From Bacteroides clarus YIT 12056 (lineage in GTDB: Bacteria; Bacteroidota; Bacteroidia; Bacteroidales; Bacteroidaceae): DNA of 64,000 nt. The position numbers were made by a program, and so were the translations under genes. Below the pieces are notes generated by a model, which was given only the letters and a program-made list of their open reading frames with translations, had not been told where the DNA came from and made no database searches. Of this stretch, positions 10,801 through 17,663 are shown one piece after another. The stretch spans positions 248,001 to 312,000 of the forward strand of contig NZ_FQWK01000005.1 in the NCBI RefSeq assembly GCF_900129655.1, in the 5' to 3' direction. Each line of letters opens with the position of its first letter. The first letter of the stretch is position 1.

Positions 10801-12220
10801 CGCCTTGTTTGGAAAGATAGCCTTCCAAGTTCCCGTCGGGAGCATATATGCGGACATGGTTTGATTTTGATGCGCTCCAGAGCCGCCCGCCGCTGTCGCG
10901 CAGGAAAGCGCGTGTTTCGGCTTCATGATCGGTTTGATTGAAATGGAAACTTTGCGGTGAGAAACTTAATTTGTAGACGCCGCGCGCACTGGCCATCCAG
11001 GCATTGCCCTGATTGTCGATGGTGTGAACTCGGACTAACGGGCTGAAGATGGATTTGGGATGATTTATATCTATTACCAATGGCTTGAGTTTCTTTTCTT
11101 TTCTGTCATAATAGGAGAAATTTCCTTCGGTGGGTAACATCCATAAGGTGTTTGTGTTGTCTTCAAAGATTATTTTACGGCTTTTGCGTTCATGTTTAAC
11201 CAACTCGTCCCGGGGAGTAACCAGATGCTCTTTTTCATTGGCGGCCATGTTGAGGCGGATAATGCCCGGCGTATTCGAGAATACCCAGATATCTCCATGC
11301 CGGTCTTGGTAGACGGATTCTACGTAGTTGGAGTGTTGAGTGGGAGTTTGGATGTTTATCTGACGGAACTTGTTGTTGCCGGGGGTATAGAGTATGAGTC
11401 CGTTATCTGTTGCCAATGCCAGCGTATCTTTTCCGATGATTGTCAGATTGGCGATGTTCCGGTACGGATAGGGGACATCTATGAATTTCAGTTGGCGGGT
11501 TTTGAAATCATAGCCGGCCAGTTTGCCGTGTTCGGCGGCAAGATAGATGTTTTCTTTCCATTGGATGATGTGACGGAACGGGAAGTCTGTGTCCAATGTC
11601 TTTTTCCCGACGATAGTGATGCCTTTGTCGGTCAGTACCCATTCGTCTTCTTCGGAGTCCTGAAAGACCGTATAGACTTGATTGCCTTTCAGGTTGCCAT
11701 TGAAGATGGAATAAGGCGAGATGCCTTTTCCGTCCTTGCACTGTTGCTCGTCGGCACGGTAAGTATATCCGTCTTTACAAAGTATCCAGGCAATTCCCTT
11801 TTTCAGCGAGAGAATACGTATGACATGGTTCGAATGATTGAGAGACCGGGTAAGCGGTTGGAGGACGTCTATGAATTTCTCGGTTTTGACATCGAACAGG
11901 CATGCTTGTCCGTCATACGTAGTACACCAGATATCGCCGTATTTACTTTCTACAATGTTGCCTATACGGTTACTTTCGAAAGAGTAGGTCGTTTCTTGGA
12001 ATATTTTGTAGTTTTTGAACGTGTAACCGTCAAACTTGTTTATCCCATTCCAGGTACTGAACCACATAAGCCCTTTTTGGTCTTGCAGAATACTCATCAC
12101 GTTGCCTTGTGCAAGGCCGTTACTGACTGAGAAGTATTTAATCTGGCATACCGGTTGGGAAACAGCGGATAACACGACTGACAGAAAGAAGAAGAAAAAG
12201 CTAAGCCGCTTCATAGTCAT
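7871..12220 (-). CDS. Hybrid two-component system sensor/regulator (HTCS), AraC output
   Basis: A one-protein signalling system of the kind that controls Bacteroides glycan loci. The frame extends to 12298, but the ATG at 12220 (or 12214) directly precedes the signal peptide MKRLSFFFFFLSVVLSAVS. About 1,449 residues follow in this order: signal peptide; periplasmic Reg_prop propellers with repeated GLMWFSTWNGINKFDG-like blades; a Y_Y_Y domain ending near PVRVLP; one membrane helix; HisKA with the phospho-accepting His in SHELRTPLTL (about residue 930); HATPase; a receiver with Asp in ISDVMMPIMDG (about residue 1237); and a C-terminal AraC helix-turn-helix. It faces the pectin genes, so it probably senses a pectin oligosaccharide and activates that locus. 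Architecture is certain; the ligand is inferred from position. Confidence 0.95.
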   Translation of the reverse strand: MTMKRLSFFFFFLSVVLSAVSQPVCQIKYFSVSNGLAQGNVMSILQDQKGLMWFSTWNGINKFDGYTFKNYKIFQETTYSFESNRIGNIVESKYGDIWCTTYDGQACLFDVKTEKFIDVLQPLTRSLNHSNHVIRILSLKKGIAWILCKDGYTYRADEQQCKDGKGISPYSIFNGNLKGNQVYTVFQDSEEDEWVLTDKGITIVGKKTLDTDFPFRHIIQWKENIYLAAEHGKLAGYDFKTRQLKFIDVPYPYRNIANLTIIGKDTLALATDNGLILYTPGNNKFRQINIQTPTQHSNYVESVYQDRHGDIWVFSNTPGIIRLNMAANEKEHLVTPRDELVKHERKSRKIIFEDNTNTLWMLPTEGNFSYYDRKEKKLKPLVIDINHPKSIFSPLVRVHTIDNQGNAWMASARGVYKLSFSPQSFHFNQTDHEAETRAFLRDSGGRLWSASKSNHVRIYAPDGNLEGYLSKQGDIIKEQAHFFEDIYDFMEDQEHNIWMGSKGSGLYLLKKQDTGKYSVHHYQYNPEEPYSISGNDVYTIFQDTRKRIWVGCFGGGLNLIKQTGNGEIQFINCNNELKNYPTTYGTKIRNIAGGPEGVIFVGTTSGLITFASDFKRPEEIKFYRNNHRTGDTHSLNANDIMQIYTDRHNTTYVMSFTGGVNKIISGPLLGEDIQFKGYDKKDGLASDLMLSMIEDNSGQLWFVSEIALSKFNPDKETFENYQLNSTYQDFNFSEALPVINARHQIVLGTDKGFLEVMPDKMKKSSYVPPIIFTNLRIQGHPVEQSIDNLAELELKASQRNVTFQFAALDYVAPEHIQYAYRLEGLEKEWNEAGNNRSASYINLPAGEYRLQVKSTNSDGVWTDNIYSLPVRVLPTFWETYWAWVFYSMLFILFTATIVYVLFYIYRLRHRVDMEKQLTDIKLRFFTDISHELRTPLTLISSPVAEVLENEPLSPTAREYLTVVHQNTEHMLHLMNQILDFRKIQNQKMKLLVEKKDLISLLRKSMDNFKLIAKEKNMDYRLVTPVQSVYGWVDKDKFEKIFFNLLSNAFKYTSPGKAITIKVIPKEESVDIEVKDEGIGIVPDKQRVLFQRFESLVKQNILQPSSGIGLSLAKEMVEMHHGSIQVSSQPGVGSTFTVTLPLQQKVFEEDMQAEFILDDDKQETVSAANGLDGENAYMEETEMTDSDCNSILVVEDNNELRHFLKSSLSGSYNVITASNGKEGLQRAIDNVPDLIISDVMMPIMDGLEMIGQIKANNNICHIPIIVLSAKASLDDRIAGLEHGIDDYITKPFSSTYLKIRITSLLRQRKELQEMYMAKLTAGKDVALADDIPEPSQPQITPHDKLFMEKVMEFMEEQMDNPDLTIEQFAEKLLLSRTIFYQKLKSIVGLSPVNFICQIRIKRAVQLFDSGEYNISQIAYMTGFNDPKYFSRCFKKIVGVTPSEYKEKKQP

Positions 12221-12270
12221 TATTTTAAAGTTTAAGCAAAAATAATGAAATGCGTTCAGAAGAAAAACAG

Positions 12271-12302
12271 AAGGGTGGATTTTACATAAAAAATCCACCC
12301 TT
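12271..12302 (-). terminator. Intrinsic terminator of the GNAT-like gene
   Basis: A perfect 13-bp stem (12271-12283 with 12290-12302, 6-base loop) lies 36 bp beyond the stop of the minus-strand gene ending at 12339. Read on the minus strand, the stem is followed by a T-rich stretch (CTGTTTTTCTTC). This fits a Rho-independent terminator separating that gene from the downstream HTCS gene. Confidence 0.8.
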
Positions 12303-12338
12303 TCCCTTATTTTGTCCTCTATCTTACTATGTTGCGCC

Positions 12339-13475
12339 TTACTTTATAGCTTTGACAAACGCTCTTCTACGCTTATGCTGTTCGGTCTTGAAGTATTCCC
12401 ATTGTGCCTGTACCTTGCCGTTCAGTTCCAGTTCCGGATTGCTTTCCGCAAACACGAAGCCCAATTTCTGATAGACAGGGATTAAATCGGAGAATAGCAA
12501 TGCGTTTACGCCCTTGTTCTGATACTCGGGCTTCACGGCTACCAGCAGCAAATCCAGCATTTTGGCGCGACGTTTCATAAACAGGGCTTTCAGCAGGTGA
12601 TACCAACCGAAGGGCAGCAGACGTCCATGAGACTTCTGCAAAGCTTCTGACAGGGAAGGCATGGAGATGCCTACCGCCACCAGTTTGTCTTCGGCATCTG
12701 TAACCAGCGTCACCATACGAAGGTCCAGAATAGGCAGATACATTTTTACGTATTGATCAATCTGGCGTTGTGACAAGGCGGAATAGCCATACAGCGGACT
12801 GTATGCTTCATTCATCAGTTCAAAAATAGCCTGTCCGTAGTCGCGGGCAATCTTCTTGGCGGAAGAATACTTTTTGATTTTGAGGTTATATTTGCGCTGG
12901 ATGAGTTCTGAAATGCGTTTATGCTTGTCGGGTATGGCATCCGGAATATAAATCTTGTATTCTACCCAGTCGGCGTCTTTCTCGAAGCCCATGCGTTCCA
13001 TGTGTTGCGGGTAGTAGGGGTAGTTATAAGTGGTTGCCATTGTGCTGAGCTGGTCGTAACCTTCGATAAGCATACCTTCCGCATCAAAATCGGTAAAGCC
13101 TAACGGACCCTGTATGTGGGTCATACCCCGCTCTTTACCCCACTCCTCGACGGTACGTATAAGGGCTTCTGATACTTCGGGGTCGTCGATAAAGTCAATC
13201 CAGCCGAAACGTACTTCTTTCTTATTCCAGGTCTGATTGGCTTTATTGTTGACAATGGCTGCTACGCGTCCTACGATTCTATCATCCTTATAAGCAAGAA
13301 AATAGTCGGCTTCGCAAAACTCGAAAGCGGCGTTTTTCTTCTTGTTGAAGGTGTTGAGCATATCATCGTAGAGGTCGGGTACTGAATACGGATTGTTTTT
13401 GTATAGTTTGTAATTGAAGCGGATAAACTGTTTCAGCTCCTTTTTCGTAGAGACCTTTTTAATTGTAATTGCCAT
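12339..13475 (-). CDS. GNAT-superfamily acetyltransferase-like protein (YghO type)
   Basis: A 378-residue soluble protein with no signal peptide. Its N-terminal half contains a GNAT-like strand order (YFLAYKDDRIVGRVAAIVNN), and the C-terminal half a second block (KPEYQNKGVNALLFSDLIPVY) that looks like the acetyl-CoA-binding loop and helix. It resembles conserved proteins related to E. coli YghO, whose substrate is not known. It has its own -7 promoter motif 24 bp upstream and its own terminator, so it is probably monocistronic. The superfamily call is reasonable; no biochemical role can be assigned. Confidence 0.7.
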   Translation of the reverse strand: MAITIKKVSTKKELKQFIRFNYKLYKNNPYSVPDLYDDMLNTFNKKKNAAFEFCEADYFLAYKDDRIVGRVAAIVNNKANQTWNKKEVRFGWIDFIDDPEVSEALIRTVEEWGKERGMTHIQGPLGFTDFDAEGMLIEGYDQLSTMATTYNYPYYPQHMERMGFEKDADWVEYKIYIPDAIPDKHKRISELIQRKYNLKIKKYSSAKKIARDYGQAIFELMNEAYSPLYGYSALSQRQIDQYVKMYLPILDLRMVTLVTDAEDKLVAVGISMPSLSEALQKSHGRLLPFGWYHLLKALFMKRRAKMLDLLLVAVKPEYQNKGVNALLFSDLIPVYQKLGFVFAESNPELELNGKVQAQWEYFKTEQHKRRRAFVKAIK

Positions 13476-13498
13476 AGTTGTATGTTGTTATGAGTGGG

Positions 13499-13506
13499 CA
13501 AAGATA
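13499..13506 (-). promoter_or_regulatory. -7 promoter motif TATCTTTG for the GNAT-like gene
   Basis: On the minus strand the site reads TATCTTTG, an exact fit to TAnnTTTG, 23 bases before the ATG at 13475. No clear -33 element is visible. Confidence 0.6.
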
Positions 13507-13532
13507 CATGAAAATCTTTAAACTACGCTGCC

Positions 13533-14495
13533 TTACAGGCTATAAATGAGGAATGCCGTATATGCAATGTAGCAAAGTACCATAATGCTTCCCTCGATAC
13601 GGGTAATGGTGCGTTTGGCAAAGAACAGTCCGAAGAGCCAAAGCAGAATGCCCGACCCTACCAGTACCCATAAGTCCGAGTTGGTAATGCCCGTCAGGTG
13701 TAAAGGTGTGATGGATGCGCTGCAACCTAATACGAAGAATACGTTGAACAGGTTGCTGCCCACTACGTTGCCAATGGCTATTTCCGGGTTCTTCTTCAAG
13801 GCTGCTACAATGGATGTGGCAAGCTCGGGCAGTGACGTTCCGCCGGCCACAAGCGTCAGTCCGATAACGGACTCGCTTACTCCCAGACTGCGTGCAATGC
13901 CGCTTGCGCCGTCTACGAAGAAGCTGCCGCCGGCAATAAGCGCACCGAGGCCACCCAAAATGTAGAGAGTGGATTTCCAGAGCGGCAATTGCTTGATATT
14001 CCCGTCATTACCTGCCGTTTCTTCGGGGGTACGCGAGGCAATGGCAAAAGTGTAACTCAGAAAGATGGCGAAGAAACAGAGTAACAGCAGTCCGTCGGTA
14101 ATGCTGAGGATGTTGGCTTCGTCTCCATTCAGAAATACGTCGTTGGCACAAACCAGCAAAGCTATGGAAGAGAGGATGCACAAAGGAATTTCTTTTTGCA
14201 GCGTATTCCGGGTCACGGCAATCGGGGCGAACAGTGCGGTACAGCCTACAATCATCAGTGTATTGAAAATGTTGCTTCCTACGACATTGCCGATAGCTAT
14301 ATCCGCGCTTCCTTTCAAGGCGGAAGATACGCTGACCGTCAGTTCCGGGGCAGACGTTCCGAAAGCGACGATTGTCAGTCCGATAACGATGTTGGGTATA
14401 CGGAAACGTTGGGCTACGGACGCAGCTCCGTCCGTCAGTCCGTTGGCACCTAATAGAATGAGGAGAAGTCCTCCTACGAGTAACAGAATGTTCAT
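13533..14495 (-). CDS. Calcium/sodium antiporter (CaCA family, YrbG-like)
   Basis: An inner-membrane exchanger moving calcium out against sodium. The start at 14495 (MNILLLVGGLLLILLGA) is preferred over the longer frame to 14624, because a -7 promoter motif at 14514-14521 lies inside the longer version. The 320-residue protein has about ten hydrophobic segments and the two inverted alpha-repeats that define the family: GTSAPELTVS...GNVVGSNIFN in the first half and GTSLPELATS...GNVVGSNLFN in the second, each with the ion-binding Glu and Asn. A hydrophilic loop around the middle separates the halves. It stands alone between the GNAT-like gene and the divergent MscS gene. The family call is firm; ion preference is inferred. 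Confidence 0.93.
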   Translation of the reverse strand: MNILLLVGGLLLILLGANGLTDGAASVAQRFRIPNIVIGLTIVAFGTSAPELTVSVSSALKGSADIAIGNVVGSNIFNTLMIVGCTALFAPIAVTRNTLQKEIPLCILSSIALLVCANDVFLNGDEANILSITDGLLLLCFFAIFLSYTFAIASRTPEETAGNDGNIKQLPLWKSTLYILGGLGALIAGGSFFVDGASGIARSLGVSESVIGLTLVAGGTSLPELATSIVAALKKNPEIAIGNVVGSNLFNVFFVLGCSASITPLHLTGITNSDLWVLVGSGILLWLFGLFFAKRTITRIEGSIMVLCYIAYTAFLIYSL

Positions 14496-14513
14496 GGAAT
14501 CTATTTTTGCGGG

Positions 14514-14521
14514 CAAAGATA
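14514..14521 (-). promoter_or_regulatory. -7 promoter motif for the Na/Ca exchanger
   Basis: The minus strand reads TATCTTTG, 18 bases before the ATG at 14495. Its position inside the longer open frame decides for the shorter start. Confidence 0.6.
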
Positions 14522-14651
14522 ATGTAAAATTCCGATTAAGAGAGTTTAAGAGGGAATCCGTTTTACTTCTGCGGGAATGAAGAATTTGTTTAAACCGATA
14601 GCGGAATGGAATGAACAGGTTCATTTTTTATGAAATATGAAAAACATTCTG

Positions 14652-14659
14652 TATGTTTG
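14652..14659 (+). promoter_or_regulatory. -7 promoter motif for the MscS gene
   Basis: TATGTTTG matches TAnnTTTG and lies 50 bases before the ATG at 14710. The intergenic gap of about 210 bp up to the divergent exchanger is AT-rich and otherwise unremarkable. Confidence 0.6.
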
Positions 14660-14709
14660 ACGTTTTATTTAAAGTAACCATATTATAACAACCAATAAAA
14701 TATTTTGAG

Positions 14710-16515
14710 ATGAGAGGGATTCGCGCCTTGTGGCTGATGCTGATGTTACTGACAGCCGACGGAGTTTCTGCCCAATTGGTAGAGAAAGTGCTTCGCGCCA
14801 TAGAAGGAGACAGCTTGGCTCCGGTTACAACGATAAAGGCAGACTCGGATTCTGCGGTATCACTGTCGGCAATCAAGCAGGAGTTGGAAGCAGCCCGGCT
14901 GAATGAAGCCAACCTGCGTATGGAAATGGAGCAACTGAGGCTTGCCAGCTATGCGGCCGACTCCGTAAAACACTTGCAGCAGAAACAACGCATCGACTCC
15001 CTGCGTAAGGTGACTCCCGGCGTTCCGGTGGTGGTAGAGGGAGATACGCTGTTCTATCTCTATGCCAAGCGTGGCGGCCATACTCCCCAGCAACGTGCCG
15101 AGATGGATGCCGCTGCCATATTAGAATTGAGCAAACGCTTTAATCTGCGTCCCGATTCACTGTATATGGAAAGCAGCGATATCGTTACCGACCTTATGTA
15201 TGACAATAAAGTCATCGCTTCCTTTATCGACCAGGACGGATTGTGGGAGAACTGTACCCGTGACCGGTTGGCTGCCCACAACCGTAAAGTTATTGTCGAT
15301 AAGTTGAAAGAAATGAAAGATGAGCACGGTCTGTGGCAGTTGGGCAAGCGTATCCTGTATTTTGTCTTGGTGCTTGTAGGGCAATATTTCCTTTTCAGAC
15401 TTACCATCTGGCTGTTTAAGAAACTGAAAGTGCGGATACAGAGGTTGAAAGATACTAAATTAAAACCTTTCTCCATTCAGGATTACGAATTACTGGACAC
15501 GCAGAAACAGGTTAACCTGCTTATTTTCCTCTCGAATCTGCTGCGTTATATCATCATGTTCCTTCAATTACTATTGACGGTTCCGTTGTTGTTTTCCATC
15601 TTTCCGCAGACCAAGAGCCTGGCATACCAGCTGTTTTCTTATATTTGGATTCCGGTAAAGAGTATCTTTACTTCGGTTGTGGAGTACATACCCAATCTGT
15701 TCACTATCTTTGTGATATGGTATGCGGTGAAGTATTTGGTGCGTTTTGTCCATTACCTTGCCAATGAGGTGAAATCCGAGCGGTTGAAGATACGCGGCTT
15801 TTATTCCGATTGGGCTGAACCTACTTTCCACATCATCCGTTTTCTGCTCTATGCTTTTATGATTGCGATGATTTATCCCTACCTGCCCGGTTCCAAGTCC
15901 GGAGTATTTCAGGGCATTTCGGTTTTTGTAGGATTGATAGTTTCGCTTGGGTCAAGTACTGTTATCGGGAATATTATTGCCGGTTTGGTGATTACTTATA
16001 TGCGTCCTTTCAAGTTGGGCGACCGTATTCAGCTGAATGAAACGACGGGTAACGTTATCGAAAAGACTCCGCTTGTCACTCGTATCCGAACGCCGAAGAA
16101 CGAGGTGGTAACTATTCCGAATTCTTTCATCATGTCCTCGCATACCGTCAATTACAGCGCTTCTGCCCGTGAATACGGTTTAATTATTCATTCAGAGGTA
16201 AGTATCGGTTATGATATCCCTTGGCGGCAGACGCATCAACTGTTGATAGAGGCCGCACTGAATACGCCCGGTGTGATAGACGATCCGCGTCCTTTTGTGC
16301 TGGAAACCTCGCTTAGCGATTGGTATCCGGTGTATCAGGTGAATGCATATATCAAAGAGGCCGACCGTTTGGCGGATATTTATTCTGATTTGCATCAGAA
16401 TATCCAGGACAAATTTAATGAAGCGGGTATCGAGATTATGTCTCCGCATTATGTGGCTACACGTGATGGAAGCCAGAGTACGATTCCGAAGGACGACTTG
16501 CGGGAGAAGAAATAA
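14710..16515 (+). CDS. Mechanosensitive ion channel, MscS family, with periplasmic extension
   Basis: A 601-residue channel that should open on membrane tension during osmotic downshift. It begins with a signal peptide (cleavage near VSAQ, residue 22), then a periplasmic region of about 190 residues including a coiled-coil-like stretch (EAARLNEANLRMEMEQL). Four or more membrane helices follow, then the pore helix with the Gly/Ala/Ser-rich VGLIVSLGSSTVIGNIIAGL (about residues 410-430) and the cytoplasmic beta domain (KLGDRIQLNETTGNVIEK, PNSFIMSSHTVNYS). The extended N-terminus makes it longer than classical MscS and closer to larger YbdG/MscM-like members. It converges on the phosphatase gene across an inverted repeat. 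Confidence 0.92.
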   Translation: MRGIRALWLMLMLLTADGVSAQLVEKVLRAIEGDSLAPVTTIKADSDSAVSLSAIKQELEAARLNEANLRMEMEQLRLASYAADSVKHLQQKQRIDSLRKVTPGVPVVVEGDTLFYLYAKRGGHTPQQRAEMDAAAILELSKRFNLRPDSLYMESSDIVTDLMYDNKVIASFIDQDGLWENCTRDRLAAHNRKVIVDKLKEMKDEHGLWQLGKRILYFVLVLVGQYFLFRLTIWLFKKLKVRIQRLKDTKLKPFSIQDYELLDTQKQVNLLIFLSNLLRYIIMFLQLLLTVPLLFSIFPQTKSLAYQLFSYIWIPVKSIFTSVVEYIPNLFTIFVIWYAVKYLVRFVHYLANEVKSERLKIRGFYSDWAEPTFHIIRFLLYAFMIAMIYPYLPGSKSGVFQGISVFVGLIVSLGSSTVIGNIIAGLVITYMRPFKLGDRIQLNETTGNVIEKTPLVTRIRTPKNEVVTIPNSFIMSSHTVNYSASAREYGLIIHSEVSIGYDIPWRQTHQLLIEAALNTPGVIDDPRPFVLETSLSDWYPVYQVNAYIKEADRLADIYSDLHQNIQDKFNEAGIEIMSPHYVATRDGSQSTIPKDDLREKK

Positions 16516-16552
16516 TTAATATGCTATAAAACAAAGGCTCGTTTACTATTTA

Positions 16553-16640
16553 TTTCTTTCAGGCACGGGATTACACGGAAAAACATGGATAAAATTAAAG
16601 GGAACCGTGAAAATCTGTGTAATCCGTACCTGAAAAGAAA
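16553..16640. repeat. Imperfect inverted repeat between convergent genes
   Basis: Arms at about 16553-16578 and 16614-16640 are near reverse complements (TTCTTTCAGGCACGG opposite CCGTACCTGAAAAGAA). They lie between the MscS and phosphatase stops, so a bidirectional terminator is likely. The sequence resembles a dispersed intergenic repeat that I associate with Bacteroides genomes. Confidence 0.6.
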
Positions 16641-16688
16641 GCATTAAATGTTTTGCCTCTTATAAATGGAACTTATTTTTAAAAAGAA

Positions 16689-17621
16689 TTATTTGCTGCG
16701 TGTCACGGTGTGCAGCACATTGCCTTTCTTGTCAATCATGCGCAACTCCAATGTCTTTTTATTGGCGGACACAATGGAAAAACCGGGTTCGGGACTACAA
16801 AACACAGTACCTTCAATGGGACTGACTTTACGGCTGAGCGAACCGGCGGAGTTGGTGATGTAATCTATATCGCTGCCCGGTACGCGGACGTGCTGGAAGT
16901 TATGGATGTGTCCGCAGATATACATATCTACTTTGTGTTTGCGGAGTATCGGGTCGAGCCGTGATTGCATATCCCGGCGTTCGCTTCCGTCTTTCGGCGT
17001 TTCGGCATAAATGGGGTGATGTCCGGCAACGATTACCCAGTCTTCTTTAGCGGTGGTCAGAACAGAATCGATCCATGCGAGCTGTTGTTTGTAATCCTGT
17101 TTGCAGGCGTCGGGATAGGTTTCTTTTTCATTGCGGTATTTGTCTATCATCGGAGCGGTATCTACCCATACCACCCGGATAGTCATGCCTTTATCTTCAA
17201 AGACTTTGGTATAGTAACGTGCGGGCATCGTCCAGCGGCGGCTGATATTCGAATAATCCAGTACAGCCTGTGTATTGCCGCGATATTCATGGTTGCCCAG
17301 CAGGGGGAACCAGTCTATCATCAGTTCGGGATGGCTGTAAATCAATTCGTAATTAGTCATCCATAACGGGTCGCTGACGGACCGTACGCCTTCAAAGTGG
17401 TGTACATCGCCCGTAGCGAGTACAAATTCCGGGTCTGTACCGTTTTCCGCCATTACTCCCATGAGTTCGGCAATGGTTTTTTGGTCATAGTAGCCGTTAC
17501 GTCCCAAGTCGTTGGCTACGTAGAAGTTGAACTTCTTGTCGAATATGGAATAATCGGTGATTTGAGCGATTGCCGGGTTGCCCAGCAAGGTAACGAATAA
17601 TAAAAGGAATATTTTCTTCAT
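16689..17621 (-). CDS. Metallophosphoesterase, acid-phosphatase-like, exported
   Basis: A 310-residue protein with a signal peptide (MKKIFLLLFVTLLGNPAIAQ) and the full calcineurin-like motif set: a first block FNFYVANDLGRNGYY, GDVHHF, GNHEY, GHHPIYAE and GHIHNFQHV. The overall pattern is close to tartrate-resistant purple acid phosphatases, which hydrolyse phosphate monoesters with a dinuclear metal centre. The mature protein should be periplasmic. The TonB-dependent receptor ends 42 bp upstream on the same strand and leads the transcription unit, suggesting that a phosphorylated substrate enters through the receptor and is dephosphorylated here. The enzyme class is secure; the natural substrate is not known. 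Confidence 0.9.
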   Translation of the reverse strand: MKKIFLLLFVTLLGNPAIAQITDYSIFDKKFNFYVANDLGRNGYYDQKTIAELMGVMAENGTDPEFVLATGDVHHFEGVRSVSDPLWMTNYELIYSHPELMIDWFPLLGNHEYRGNTQAVLDYSNISRRWTMPARYYTKVFEDKGMTIRVVWVDTAPMIDKYRNEKETYPDACKQDYKQQLAWIDSVLTTAKEDWVIVAGHHPIYAETPKDGSERRDMQSRLDPILRKHKVDMYICGHIHNFQHVRVPGSDIDYITNSAGSLSRKVSPIEGTVFCSPEPGFSIVSANKKTLELRMIDKKGNVLHTVTRSK

Positions 17622-17663
17622 TGTTGTTTCTTGTGTTAGATATTATTGAATGATAGTATAAGG

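Noticed and set aside
11192..12130. 312-codon frame antisense to the HTCS gene
   Set aside because: It lies wholly opposite a recognisable sensor domain and its translation shows no family features.
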